Source of the DNA: JALZMG01 sp963739975
GTDB taxonomy: Bacteria; Actinomycetota; Acidimicrobiia; Acidimicrobiales; Ilumatobacteraceae
DNA length: 64,000 nucleotides
Direction of reading: 5' to 3'
Assembly: GCA_963739975.1 (NCBI GenBank)
Contig: CAVUCK010000017.1
Location: 62,001 to 126,000 of the forward strand
The translations under genes and the position numbers were made by a program. Positions 1 through 8,643 of the stretch are shown here, one piece after another. The notes under the pieces were generated by a model, which searched no databases, was not told where the DNA came from, and saw nothing but the letters and a program-made list of their open reading frames with translations. Position 1 is the first letter of the stretch. The number at the start of each line of letters is the position of its first letter.

Positions 1-753
1 CCCCTCGAGGAAGCCGGCCGCCGGCGCCACGACGCCCATGTTGGCGGCGACCGGTTCGACGATGACGGCGGCGACCCGGTCGTCGAGCTCAGGGACCCGG
101 TTGTACGGGACGACGAGGGTCTCGGCGACGGACCCGGCCGGCACCCCGGCGGTGCCCGGGAGACCGAGCGTGGCCACGCCGCTGCCGCCGGCGGCGAGCA
201 GGGCGTCGGTGGCGCCGTGGAAGTTGCCGTGGAACGACACGATCCGGTCACGACCGGTGAACCCACGGGCCAGCCGGACGGCCGTGCTCGTGGCCTCTGT
301 ACCGGAGCTCATCAGCCGGACCTGCTCGCAGCTCGGCACCCGCCCGGCGATCTCCTCGGCGAGCTTCATCTCGCGCGGCGTGGGGGCGCCGAAGGACGTG
401 CCGTCGGAAGCGGCAGCGGCGAGCGCCGCGGTGACCGCCGGGTGGGCGTGGCCGAGGATCACGGCGCCGTAGCTCTGGACCAGGTCGATGTAGCGACGAC
501 CCTCGACATCCCACACGTGGGCCCCCTCGGCGCGGGCGACGAGGTACGGGCGGCCACCGACGGCACGGAAGGCGCGGATCGAGGAGTTGACGCCACCGGG
601 GATCGCGGCCTCGGACCGGCGGAACAGTTCGTCGTTCGACGGCAACCCGGCACCGACACAGACCACCGGGTCGCAACCGGCGGCGGGGCAGCGCTCGGCG
701 TCGCAGTAGGGGATGCGGGTCCGGGTGGTCGGCGCCGTGACGGCCTCAGCCAT
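1..753 (-). CDS. hemL: Glutamate-1-semialdehyde 2,1-aminomutase, truncated by the window edge
   Basis: PLP-dependent enzyme that makes 5-aminolevulinate in the C5 tetrapyrrole route; cytosolic. Only the first 251 codons are present because the 3' end lies off the left edge. Family blocks seen are IPGGVNSSIRAF near residue 50 and MSSGTEATSTAVRLARG near residue 145. ATG 753 was chosen because it overlaps the hemB stop (ATGGCTGA), which suggests translational coupling. This start gives about 40 residues before the usual N-terminus (SNDELFRRSE), with four cysteines spaced C-x4-C-x4-C-x4-C (residues 17, 22, 27, 32), which is odd for this enzyme. An internal GTG at the end of the Cys block is an alternative start. 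It is the last visible gene of the rex-hem operon. Confidence 0.93.
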   Translation of the reverse strand, partial: MAEAVTAPTTRTRIPYCDAERCPAAGCDPVVCVGAGLPSNDELFRRSEAAIPGGVNSSIRAFRAVGGRPYLVARAEGAHVWDVEGRRYIDLVQSYGAVILGHAHPAVTAALAAAASDGTSFGAPTPREMKLAEEIAGRVPSCEQVRLMSSGTEATSTAVRLARGFTGRDRIVSFHGNFHGATDALLAAGGSGVATLGLPGTAGVPAGSVAETLVVPYNRVPELDDRVAAVIVEPVAANMGVVAPAAGFLEG

Positions 754-1741
754 GCCGGCCGGGGCCCTCGGCGAACCACCGGGCGAAGTACGTGAGGATC
801 ACGTCGGCGCCGGCGCGCTTGATCGCCGTGAGGTGCTCGAGCGCCACCGCGTCGCCGTCGATCCACCCGTTGGCGGCGGCGGCCTGGATCATGGCGTACT
901 CGCCGCTGACGTGGTAGGCGGCGATCGGGACGTCGACGGTCCGCCGTGCCTCGGCGATGACGTCGAGGTAGGCCAGCGCCGGCTTGACCATCACCATGTC
1001 GGCGCCCTCGGCGACGTCGGCGGCGATCTCCCGCTGGGCCTCCCGGGCGTTGCGCCAGTCCTGCTGGTACCCCTTGCGGTCCCCGCCGCCGATGATCGAG
1101 ACGTCGACGGCGTCACGGAACGGCCCGTACAGGCCGCTGGCGTACTTGGCCGAGTAGGCGAGGATCGCCACACTCTCGTAGCCAGCGCCGTCGAGCGTCG
1201 CCCGCAGGTGGCCGACCTGGCCGTCCATCATCCCGCTCGGGGCGACGACGTGGGCACCGGCCGTCACCTGGGCCAGCGCCGCCCGGCCGTAGACCTCGAG
1301 GGTCGCGTCGTTGTCGACGTCGCCGTCCGGGCCGAGCACGCCGCAGTGGCCGTGGTCGGTGTACTCGTCGACGCAGAGGTCGGCGATCAGCACCACCTCG
1401 TCGCCGACGTCGGCCCGCAGGTCGGCCAGCGCCAGCTGCACGATGCCGTCGGGGTCGTGGGCGCCGCTGCCCGTGGCGTCCTTGGTCGCCGGCACGCCGA
1501 ACAGCACGACGGCGCGCACGCCGAGCTGGGCCAGCTCGACGACCTCCTTGCGCAGGCTCTCCCGGGTGTGTTGCACGATGCCCGGCAGCGAGGTGATCGG
1601 CTGCGGGTCGGCGATGCCCTCGCGAACGAACAGGGGGGCGATCAGGTCGGTCGTGCGCACCGTCGTCTCGGCGACGAGCTCGCGCAGCGCGGCCGTCCGT
1701 CGCAACCGGCGCGGTCGACCGATCGGGAAGGGCGCAACCAC
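746..1741 (-). CDS. hemB: Porphobilinogen synthase (delta-aminolevulinic acid dehydratase)
   Basis: Condenses two 5-aminolevulinate molecules to porphobilinogen. The 331-residue length is normal. The two Schiff-base lysines are seen as K199 (AYSAKYASG) and K253 (MVMVKPALAYLD). The metal segment ADLCVDEYTDHGHCG (residues 120-134) keeps cysteines C123 and C133, but the middle ligand of the three-cysteine zinc site is Asp, so the site is of mixed type. It lies between hemD and hemL on the same strand, and its stop overlaps the hemL start by 8 nt. The 78-nt gap to hemD contains a 36-bp repeat found once more at 22857. Confidence 0.97.
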   Translation of the reverse strand: MVAPFPIGRPRRLRRTAALRELVAETTVRTTDLIAPLFVREGIADPQPITSLPGIVQHTRESLRKEVVELAQLGVRAVVLFGVPATKDATGSGAHDPDGIVQLALADLRADVGDEVVLIADLCVDEYTDHGHCGVLGPDGDVDNDATLEVYGRAALAQVTAGAHVVAPSGMMDGQVGHLRATLDGAGYESVAILAYSAKYASGLYGPFRDAVDVSIIGGGDRKGYQQDWRNAREAQREIAADVAEGADMVMVKPALAYLDVIAEARRTVDVPIAAYHVSGEYAMIQAAAANGWIDGDAVALEHLTAIKRAGADVILTYFARWFAEGPGRHG

Positions 1742-1780
1742 CGCGCCGAGGCTACGCCGACGCCCATTCTCCCGGCGGTT

Positions 1781-1817
1781 TGGGGCCGCTGGTGACCCCT
1801 GAAAACGCTTGAGAACC
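1781..1817 (+). repeat. Intergenic repeat family A, copy 1
   Basis: A 36-bp block beginning GGGGCCGCTGGTGACCCC is repeated without change at 22857-22892. The first part is a short imperfect dyad (GGGG/CCCC ends) and the second part reads TGAAAACGCTTGAGAACC. Here it lies between the hemD stop and the hemB start. The function is unknown. Confidence 0.85.
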
Positions 1818-1819
1818 GT

Positions 1820-2551
1820 CTACGGGGGGAGCAGGGCGGTGGTGAGGAGGGTGGTGAGGGTCGTGGGGTCGGGGCGGGGGGCGACGTGGTCGACCCGCAG
1901 GCCGGCTGCTCGGGCGGCCTCGGCGGTCACCGGGCCGATGCACACGACCACGGGAGACCCGGTCGGGCCGACGGCGGCGGCGTAGGTGCGGGCGGCGGAG
2001 CCGCTGGCCAGCACCACGGCGTCGGCCGCCGCCAGTCGGGCGGTCTCGGCCTCCGACGGCGGCCGCTCGACGGTTCGGTAGGCGACGACGACCTCGACGT
2101 CGTGGCCGGCGGCGGCCAACCCCTCGGCGAGCACGGGCCGCGCCTGGTCGGCCTGGGCCAGCAGCACATGCGCCGGGCCCTGTGGGAACTCCTCCAGCAA
2201 CCCCTCGGCGCGCGCCGTCGCCGGCACGAGGTCGACCGGTCGGCCGGCCTTCTCGGCGAGCACGGCCGCCGTTGCCGGGCCGACCGCAGCGAGCCGCAAC
2301 CCCGGCACCTCACGCGCCGCCGCACCGACCGCCCGGGCCCCGTTGGCCGACGTGACGACCAACCAGTCGAACTGCCCCAGTCGCGCCAGCGTCGCCGCCA
2401 GCGCCGGGCCACCATCTTCGGGCGCCGTCGTGGCGATCAGCGGGACGTGGACCACGGTCGCGCCAAGCGCCGCCAGCCGGGCGCCCAGCTCGCCCGGCTC
2501 GGGTCTCGTGATGGCGACGCGTCGCCCCCGTAGGAGTGCGGCGGCGGTCAC
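1820..2551 (-). CDS. hemD: Uroporphyrinogen-III synthase
   Basis: Closes and inverts ring D of hydroxymethylbilane to give uroporphyrinogen III. The reading frame is open far upstream, but the gene most likely starts at GTG 2551 (or GTG 2554), which overlaps the hemC TGA. This gives about 243 residues, the usual size. Visible blocks are GRRVAITRPEPGELGARLAA at the N-terminus, DWLVVTSANGARAV near residue 80 and VVLASGSAARTYA near residue 175. The family is poorly conserved, so the call rests on these blocks together with the hemC-hemD-hemB order. In some actinobacteria hemD is fused to a methyltransferase; here it stands alone. Confidence 0.93.
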   Translation of the reverse strand: MTAAALLRGRRVAITRPEPGELGARLAALGATVVHVPLIATTAPEDGGPALAATLARLGQFDWLVVTSANGARAVGAAAREVPGLRLAAVGPATAAVLAEKAGRPVDLVPATARAEGLLEEFPQGPAHVLLAQADQARPVLAEGLAAAGHDVEVVVAYRTVERPPSEAETARLAAADAVVLASGSAARTYAAAVGPTGSPVVVCIGPVTAEAARAAGLRVDHVAPRPDPTTLTTLLTTALLPP

Positions 2552-3423
2552 CACCCGACCGCAGACTTGGCGCGGCGGGCCAGGGCCGCGGCGATCTCGT
2601 GGTCGCCGTCGTCGCCGCCCAGCTCGACTGTCTCGACGAACGTGCCGGCGCCGTCTCGATCCCCCGATGCGAGGAAGGCATGCAGCCGTTCTGCCGCCAC
2701 ATGCGCGCCGAGGGGCAGCGAGCACCCGGTGCCGAGCTCGGCCAGATAGCTGCGCTCCACGGTGACGGCATGCCGGGCCGCAACGTCGTCGACGGCCGCC
2801 AGCAGCGCGGTCGTGGCCCGGTCGTCCCGTCGCACCTCCAGGGCCACGCACCCCTGCCCGACGGCGGGCACGAAGCGCTCCGGGTCGAGCCGCTCCCTGA
2901 CCCGCTCCTCCATCCCGAGGACCTGCAGCGCGGCGACGGCCATCACGATCGATCCGTCCTCCGGCACCTTGCCGAGCCGGGTGGCGATGTTGCCGCGCAG
3001 CTCCCGAAAGCGCAGGTCGGGGCGGACCGCCCGCAGCTGCGCCCGCCGGCGCACGGACCCGGTGGCGACCGGCGCGCCCGGCGCCAGCTCAGCCAACGCT
3101 CGGCCGATCAAGCCGTCTGCCGGGTCCCGTCGTGTCGTGAAGGCGGCGATGACCAGACCCGGGTGCGGCAGCGACGGCAGGTCCTTGGCCGAGTGCACGG
3201 CGACGTCGGCCTGCCCGTCGAGCACCGCCTGCTGCACCTCCTTGACGAACACGCCCTGCCCGCCGATGACGTGCAGCGGCACGTCCTGGCGCCGGTCACC
3301 GGTCGTCTCGACGAGCACCAGCTCGACCGCGCAGCCGGCCACCGCGCGCAGCTCCACGGCCACCGCTTCGGCCTGGGTGCGGGCTTGGGGCGATCCCCGC
3401 GTCGCCAGCCGGACCGTCGGCAC
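2548..3423 (-). CDS. hemC: Porphobilinogen deaminase (hydroxymethylbilane synthase)
   Basis: Polymerises four porphobilinogens into hydroxymethylbilane. The protein has 291 residues. Family blocks are RLATRGSPQARTQAEAV at the N-terminus, the catalytic Asp in VHSAKDLPS (D81), and the dipyrromethane attachment cysteine C234 in ELGTGCSLPLGAH. It lies 13 nt after hemA and overlaps hemD, consistent with one transcript from rex to hemL. Confidence 0.97.
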   Translation of the reverse strand: MPTVRLATRGSPQARTQAEAVAVELRAVAGCAVELVLVETTGDRRQDVPLHVIGGQGVFVKEVQQAVLDGQADVAVHSAKDLPSLPHPGLVIAAFTTRRDPADGLIGRALAELAPGAPVATGSVRRRAQLRAVRPDLRFRELRGNIATRLGKVPEDGSIVMAVAALQVLGMEERVRERLDPERFVPAVGQGCVALEVRRDDRATTALLAAVDDVAARHAVTVERSYLAELGTGCSLPLGAHVAAERLHAFLASGDRDGAGTFVETVELGGDDGDHEIAAALARRAKSAVGW

Positions 3424-3436
3424 GGGCAGCGCAGCG

Positions 3437-4693
3437 TCAGCCGAGGTCGAACAGGTCGCTGACGGCGGCGGCGTTGCGCTCGCCCTGCGGCGTGCCGGCC
3501 TCGTGACGCAGCCGCACCGATGGGCCGTGCAGCAGTTTGGCCACGATCGTGCGGGTCAGGGCATCCACCGCTTCCCGCTGGCTCCCGTCGAGGGCGCTCA
3601 ACCTGCTGTCGAACCGGTCGAGCTCACCGGCCCGCAACTCCTCCGCCTTGGCGTGGAGGGCGGCGACCAACGGCGCCGCCTGGCGCGCCGTGAGCTCCAT
3701 CGAGAAGCGCTCGAGCTCTTCGCCGACGATCTCGCGCACCCGTTCCGTCTCTGCGGCCCGCAGCGCCAACCCGCGATCGGCCCAGTCGCGGAGGTCGTCG
3801 AGGTCGAGCACGGTGACGGCGTCGAGCCCGGCCACCGCGCGAGCCACCGCCCGGGGCACGGCGATGTCGACGACGAGCAACGGTCCAGCGCCGCGTCGGG
3901 CGGCCTCCACGTCGTCGAGGGTCACCACGCTCTCGCCCGACGCGGTACAGGCGAGGACGACGTCGGCGGCGGCCAGCGCATCGCCGAGGTGGTCGAGGCC
4001 GATCGCCGTGCCGCCGACCTGCTCGGCCAGCGCCGCCCCGCGCGCCACCGTACGGTTGCAGACGACGATGGACCCGGCGCCGGCGCGGTCGAGGGCGGTC
4101 GCCACCCCGACACCCATCTCCCCCGCCCCGACGACCAGCACCCGGCGACCGTGCAGGGTGCCCAGCCGATCGTTGACCATCTCGACCGCGGCGTGGCTGA
4201 TCGACGCCGTGCCCCGACCGATCGCCGTCTCCGCCCGCGCCCGCTTGCCGACCCGCAGCGCTTGGCGGAACAGCAGGTCGAGCGTCGTGCGGACGCCGCC
4301 GTTGGACCGACCGACCTGCCACGCCGTGCGCACCTGGCCGAGGATCTCGCTCTCGCCGAGCACCGCCGAGTCGAGCCCTGCGGCGACCTCGAACAGGTGC
4401 CGGGCGGCGGCGTCGTCGTGCTGGCTGTAGAGGTACGGGTGCAGCTCGTCGGCGGCCAGCGAACCGAGCTCGCAGAGGAAGTCCCGGATGTCGGCGTAGG
4501 CACCGTGGAACCGCTCGGCGACGGCGTAGACCTCGATGCGGTTGCACGTGCTGAGCACGGCGACCTCGCGCAGGTTGTCGCGCGACGACAGCCCGACCAC
4601 GGCCTTGGCGACGGCGTCAGGCGCCACGGACAGGCGCTCGAGCACCGACAACGGGCCGCTGCGGTGGTTGACACCGATGACGACGACTGACAT
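3437..4693 (-). CDS. hemA: Glutamyl-tRNA reductase
   Basis: NADPH-dependent reduction of glutamyl-tRNA to glutamate-1-semialdehyde, the committed and usually regulated step of the C5 pathway. I place the start at ATG 4693 (MSVVVIGVNHRSGPL), the canonical N-terminus, although a GTG nine codons upstream is in frame. The product has 418 residues. The catalytic nucleophile is C50 in STCNRIEVYA. The Rossmann motif VVGAGEMGVGVA lies near residue 180, and a C-terminal dimerisation helix follows. It is 13 nt downstream of rex. Confidence 0.97.
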   Translation of the reverse strand: MSVVVIGVNHRSGPLSVLERLSVAPDAVAKAVVGLSSRDNLREVAVLSTCNRIEVYAVAERFHGAYADIRDFLCELGSLAADELHPYLYSQHDDAAARHLFEVAAGLDSAVLGESEILGQVRTAWQVGRSNGGVRTTLDLLFRQALRVGKRARAETAIGRGTASISHAAVEMVNDRLGTLHGRRVLVVGAGEMGVGVATALDRAGAGSIVVCNRTVARGAALAEQVGGTAIGLDHLGDALAAADVVLACTASGESVVTLDDVEAARRGAGPLLVVDIAVPRAVARAVAGLDAVTVLDLDDLRDWADRGLALRAAETERVREIVGEELERFSMELTARQAAPLVAALHAKAEELRAGELDRFDSRLSALDGSQREAVDALTRTIVAKLLHGPSVRLRHEAGTPQGERNAAAVSDLFDLG

Positions 4694-4706
4694 GCCGGGA
4701 TCCAGC

Positions 4707-5408
4707 CTACGCAGTCGCACCCCGGTGCGAACCGGTCGGCACGCCGGCCATCGGGGGTCCGAGGAGGTTGCTCCGCCGCTGCTCGTAGTACCCGAGGATC
4801 TGCAGTTCGACGGCCAGGTCGACCTTGCGCACGGTGACGCTGTGCGGGACCGCGAGAACGGTCGGGGCGAAGTTCAGGATGCTCGTGACGCCGGCGGCGA
4901 CCAGCCGATCGGCGGCGTCCTGGGCCGCGGCGGCGGGCGTGGCGACGACGCCGATCGACACCTTGGCCGCCTTGACGATCGCCGGCAGGTCCTCCAGCCG
5001 GCGCACCGGCTGCCCGTTGATCATCGAGCCGACCTTCTCCGGATCGACGTCGACGATCCCGGCGACCGGGAACCCGCGCTGGCCGAAGCCGCCGTAGCCG
5101 GCGAGGGCCTGACCGAGGTTGCCGGCGCCGACGATCACGACGGGCCAGTCGTGGGTCAGGCCGAGCTCGCGGCGGACCTGGTAGATCAGGTAGCCGACCT
5201 CGTACCCGACGCCGCGCACGCCGTACGTGCCGAGGTAGCTGAGGTCCTTGCGCACCTTCGCCGCGTTGACGCCGGCAAAGTCGGCCAGCTCCTCCGAGGA
5301 CAAGTTGACCGTCCCGAGGTCGGCCTGCTCCATGAGGATCCGCAGGTACACGGGCAGCCGGGCGACCGTCGCCTCCGGGATCCGCCGCCCGCGACTCGTC
5401 GTGGCCAT
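4707..5408 (-). CDS. rex: Redox-sensing transcriptional repressor Rex
   Basis: NAD(H)-responsive repressor: it leaves DNA when NADH is high. The 233 residues contain an N-terminal winged helix (SSEELADFAGVNAAKVRKDL, residues 37-56) and a Rossmann domain with the dinucleotide motif VIVGAGNLGQAL near residue 90. It heads the hem genes, as in Streptomyces rex-hemACD. A Rex-like operator lies 22-39 nt upstream (5430-5447), so autoregulation together with control of haem synthesis is likely. Confidence 0.97.
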   Translation of the reverse strand: MATTSRGRRIPEATVARLPVYLRILMEQADLGTVNLSSEELADFAGVNAAKVRKDLSYLGTYGVRGVGYEVGYLIYQVRRELGLTHDWPVVIVGAGNLGQALAGYGGFGQRGFPVAGIVDVDPEKVGSMINGQPVRRLEDLPAIVKAAKVSIGVVATPAAAAQDAADRLVAAGVTSILNFAPTVLAVPHSVTVRKVDLAVELQILGYYEQRRSNLLGPPMAGVPTGSHRGATA

Positions 5409-5429
5409 TGACCGATCACGCTACGCCGC

Positions 5430-5447
5430 TCGTGCGTGATTTCACAA
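5430..5447. promoter_or_regulatory. rex operator: Candidate Rex operator (ROP site)
   Basis: The sequence TCGTGCGTGATTTCACAA agrees with the known Rex consensus TTGTGAA-N4-TTCACAA at 11 of 14 constrained positions; the TTCACAA half is perfect. It lies directly upstream of the rex start in the 52-bp gap after the acyl-CoA ligase gene. This implies redox autoregulation of the rex-hem transcript. Binding is inferred, not shown. Confidence 0.65.
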
Positions 5448-5460
5448 AGCCGCTCGCGGT

Positions 5461-7000
5461 TCAGACCAGATCGCGCCGCACGAGCTTGCCGTTGGCGTTG
5501 CGGGGCAGCTCGTCGACGAACATCACCTTGCTCGGGCACTTGTACCGGGCCAGGTGGTCGCGGGTGTGTTCGATCAGCGCGGCCTCGTCGATCGACGCGC
5601 CAGGCGCCAGCACGACGAAGGCCTTGACCGCCTCGCCCGTGTGCGGGTGCGGCACGCCGATCACGCCGACCTCGGCGACGGCCGGGTGGGCGGCCAGCAC
5701 GTCTTCGACCTCCGCCGGGTAGACGTTGAAGCCCGACACGATGATCAGGTCTTTGGCCCGGTCGACGAGGAAGATGTTGCCGCGGTCGTCGACCGTGGCG
5801 ATGTCGCCCGTGCGCAACCAACCGTCGGCCGTGAGCACCCGGTTGGTCGCCTCCGGGTCGTCGAGGTACCCGGCGAAGACGTTCGACCCGCGCACCCAGA
5901 TCTCGCCCGAGTCGCCGACCAGGGCGTCCCCGCCGTCGTCGTCGACGATGCGCAGCTCGATGCCGGACAGGACGCGACCGACCGAGCCGAACAGCGGTGG
6001 CAGCCCCGCCGACGACGTGACGATCGGCGAGGCCTCGGTCAACCCGTACCCCTCGGCGATGGCGATGCCGAAGCGATCGAGGATCCGCTCGGACACCGGT
6101 ACCGGCAGCTTGGCGGCGCCGGAGAGGGCCAGCTTGACGCCGGCCAGCGCATCCGCCGGGGCCTCGTCGAAGTGCGAGAAGGCCACCCAGACACTCGGCG
6201 AGCCGGGCACGACGGTGATCTTGCGGGCGCGGATCGATTCGAGGGCCGTCGCCGGGTCGAACCGTTGCACCAGCACCACGCAGGCGCCGGCCGAGAGGCT
6301 GAGCCCGAGGACCACGTTGAGCCCGAAGATGTGGTAGGCGGGGATCACGCCGTAGACGACGTCGTCGGCCGAGATGCGGTTGGTGGTCGAGCGGGCCTGC
6401 TCGATGTTGGAGAGCAGGTTGCCGTGGGTCAGCATCGCCGCTCGGGCCGCGCCGGCGGTGCCGCTGGTGAACATCAGCACAGCCAGGTGATCGGGGTCGA
6501 CGTTGGCGGGCGGCAGCGGCTCGGACCCGAGCAGCGACTCGAAGCTGGTCGCTGCCTCGCCGGCGTCGCCGTCGACGCTGACGACAGTGTGCACGGAGGC
6601 GCTGGCCGCCGATTCGACGTTGCGCCAGCTCGACGCGGCCGTGCGGTCGACGACGGCCAGCACCGGGTCCACGGCCTGCAGCTGCTGGGCCAGCTCCGGT
6701 GACGGGCTCGCCGGGTTGAGCGGCACCACCACGGCGCCGAGGCCGACCGCAGCGAAGTACGTGATCACGAAGGGGTGGCCGTTGCCGCAGATCGAGCGCG
6801 ATGCGATCGCCGTCGCCGACGCCGGCGGCCGCCAGCCCGCCACGCACCCGCGCCACCTGGTCCTCCAGCTCGGCGTAGGTGATCGACCGGTTGCGACTGA
6901 TCAGCGCGGTGCTGGCGCCGTCATGGCCTTCGATCAGCCGTGCGACGTTGACGCCGCCTTCCGCCCGATCACTGCATCGATTGGTCACTCGCCTGACCAC
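5461..7000 (-). pseudogene. AMP-dependent acyl-CoA synthetase/ligase, one single-base frameshift
   Basis: ANL-superfamily enzyme that activates a carboxylic acid as acyl-AMP and then acyl-CoA; the substrate is not predictable. The first about 68 codons (ITYAELEDQVARVRGGL to GDRIAL) are in one frame. The rest, from ICGNGHPFVITYFA onward, is in another. Removing one base at 6791-6796 (ATCGAG on the plus strand) rejoins them. The remaining signatures are intact: P-loop MFTSGTAGAARA, GYGLTEASP, WLRTGDIATVDDRGN, and the C-terminal lysine in PRNANGKLVRRDL. GTG 7000 is the likely start. The gene is otherwise undegraded, so this may be a consensus indel error rather than a true pseudogene. Confidence 0.85.
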
Positions 7001-7084
7001 ACCGTCATCAACGCGATCGGCCGGGACGCTCGCTCCCCCATCGCGGCGAGATCGTAGCCACCCGCCGTCCGACCAACCTCGGCG

Positions 7085-8623
7085 TCACCCGCTGACCACC
7101 GTGGCCGATTCCGTGCCGGACGGCGAGCCGGCGGTCAGCGTGACGGCGTCGCCGGGGGCGAGGCACAGGTCGCGCTGACCGCTCGGAGCCACCGGGGACG
7201 AACCGTCCGGCCACGTGAGGACCAGGTCCGTGGCGTCGGCGGTCACCCAGCCGGCGACCTCGGCGATGAGGTTGGCGGGACAACGATGGCTGCCCGCACG
7301 GAGCACGAACCGCACGATGCTCGGCGGCGGCCCCGGGTCGGGCTGGGGCGGCGTGTCGGGTTCCGGCGGCAGGTCGGGCTCGAGCTCCGGCTCGGACGGC
7401 GGGTCAGGCTCCGGCGGCGGGTCCGGCTCGGGCTCGTCGGGGGTCGGTGGCACCACGGGGTCGAGGACCGGCCCCTGCGTCGTCGACGTCGTGGCGACGG
7501 TCGAGGTCGTGGCGACCGTCGAGGTCGTGACGACCGTCGACGTCGTGGTGGTCCGGGGCGTCGTGGTGGTCCGAGGTGCCGTCGTCGGCGGCGCGGTCGT
7601 CGCCGAGGTGGCCGGCGCGGCCACCGGCTCCGGAGCCTCGGCCGGCTGGGCGCGCAGCAGGGTCGCGCCGGCGACGACGAGGAGCCCGACGCCGACGGCG
7701 GCGACCGGCCAGCGCCAGGCCGTCGTCCCCGATGGCGACGGACCCTCCGGTGGCGCGCCGTCGGCCGCACCGTCACCGGCCGCATCGCCGCCGCCTGGCG
7801 CGCCGGTCACCGGGCCGAGCTCGCCGGCGGGCACCGGCACGCCGTCGGCGTGGAGCCCGTGGGCGGTGCGGGCGCGCAGGAACAGCGGGACGACGGCCAG
7901 CGGTACCGCGGCGAACAGCTTGACCGGGTCGGTCTGGCGTCGTCGTTGCTCGAGGCAGGTCGCGCAGGACCGCTCGTGGCGCCGCACGGCGCTGGCGGTG
8001 CCGGCATCGAACGTCGGGCCGACGACGGCGGCGAGCTGCGGGCAGGTCGGCCTGCCCCGGTGCCACAACAGGAACGCACCGATGGCGTCGCCGAGCCGGG
8101 CCCGCAGCCGGAACAGCAGCTGGTGGGCGTGGTTGGGGGTCACGCCCAGATCGGCGGCCAACTCGCCGGGCGTGAGCCCGTGGCGCAGGAGCAGGTCGAG
8201 GAGCGAGGCGTCTCGCTCGCCCAGTGCCTCGGCGGCGGCCCAGAGCAGTTCTTCGCTCTCGTGGACCTCGGCCAGGTCGGCGGGCGTCGCCGGCACCGCG
8301 GCCCTGATGTCGCTGCGCGACGTGACGTCGGTGCTGGCGGTCGGCGTCGAGCGGCCTTCCCGCCGCAGCACGTCGAGGGCTCGGTTGCGGGTCAGCCGCA
8401 GCAGCCACCCGCCGAACGCGTTCACGTCGTCGAGCCGATCGAGGCGCTGCCACGCGGTGAGGAACGCGTCTTGGGTGACGTCGGCGGCCACCTCGGGTTG
8501 GCGGACCACGCCGCGGGCGACGTTGTACACGCGGTCGTGCCATCGCTCGAACAGCACGCCGAACGCAGCCCGGTCGCCGGCGCGAACCCGCTCGACGAGC
8601 AGGGCGTCGTTGGCGCCGTCCAT
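7085..8623 (-). CDS. ECF sigma factor fused to a zinc anti-sigma-like motif, membrane span and outer domain
   Basis: The 512-residue protein starts at ATG 8623. Region 2 (residues 15-85, AFGVLFERWHDRVYNVARG and ADVTQDAFLTAWQRLD) and region 4 (145-178, LTPGELAADLGVTPNHAHQL) are those of an ECF sigma-70. A Cys/His group follows (C194 ... H216-x3-C220-x2-C223) that matches the ZAS motif HxxxCxxC of membrane anti-sigma factors. A transmembrane segment spans about 303-323, then a Thr-rich linker (340-382), a Pro/Glu/Asp-rich stalk (388-433) and a C-terminal domain of about 75 residues. Such fusions are known among actinobacterial ECF groups; the outer domain presumably senses an envelope cue. It lies 20 nt after the L,D-transpeptidase, so envelope control is the likely role. 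Confidence 0.88.
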   Translation of the reverse strand: MDGANDALLVERVRAGDRAAFGVLFERWHDRVYNVARGVVRQPEVAADVTQDAFLTAWQRLDRLDDVNAFGGWLLRLTRNRALDVLRREGRSTPTASTDVTSRSDIRAAVPATPADLAEVHESEELLWAAAEALGERDASLLDLLLRHGLTPGELAADLGVTPNHAHQLLFRLRARLGDAIGAFLLWHRGRPTCPQLAAVVGPTFDAGTASAVRRHERSCATCLEQRRRQTDPVKLFAAVPLAVVPLFLRARTAHGLHADGVPVPAGELGPVTGAPGGGDAAGDGAADGAPPEGPSPSGTTAWRWPVAAVGVGLLVVAGATLLRAQPAEAPEPVAAPATSATTAPPTTAPRTTTTPRTTTTSTVVTTSTVATTSTVATTSTTQGPVLDPVVPPTPDEPEPDPPPEPDPPSEPELEPDLPPEPDTPPQPDPGPPPSIVRFVLRAGSHRCPANLIAEVAGWVTADATDLVLTWPDGSSPVAPSGQRDLCLAPGDAVTLTAGSPSGTESATVVSG

Positions 8624-8643
8624 CGTCCCAAGGATCGCGCCGC

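Noticed and set aside
5186..7000. A 604-residue minus-strand frame through the acyl-CoA ligase and rex
   Set aside because: Only its first about 68 codons belong to the ligase; the rest is out of frame and low in complexity, and it runs into rex.
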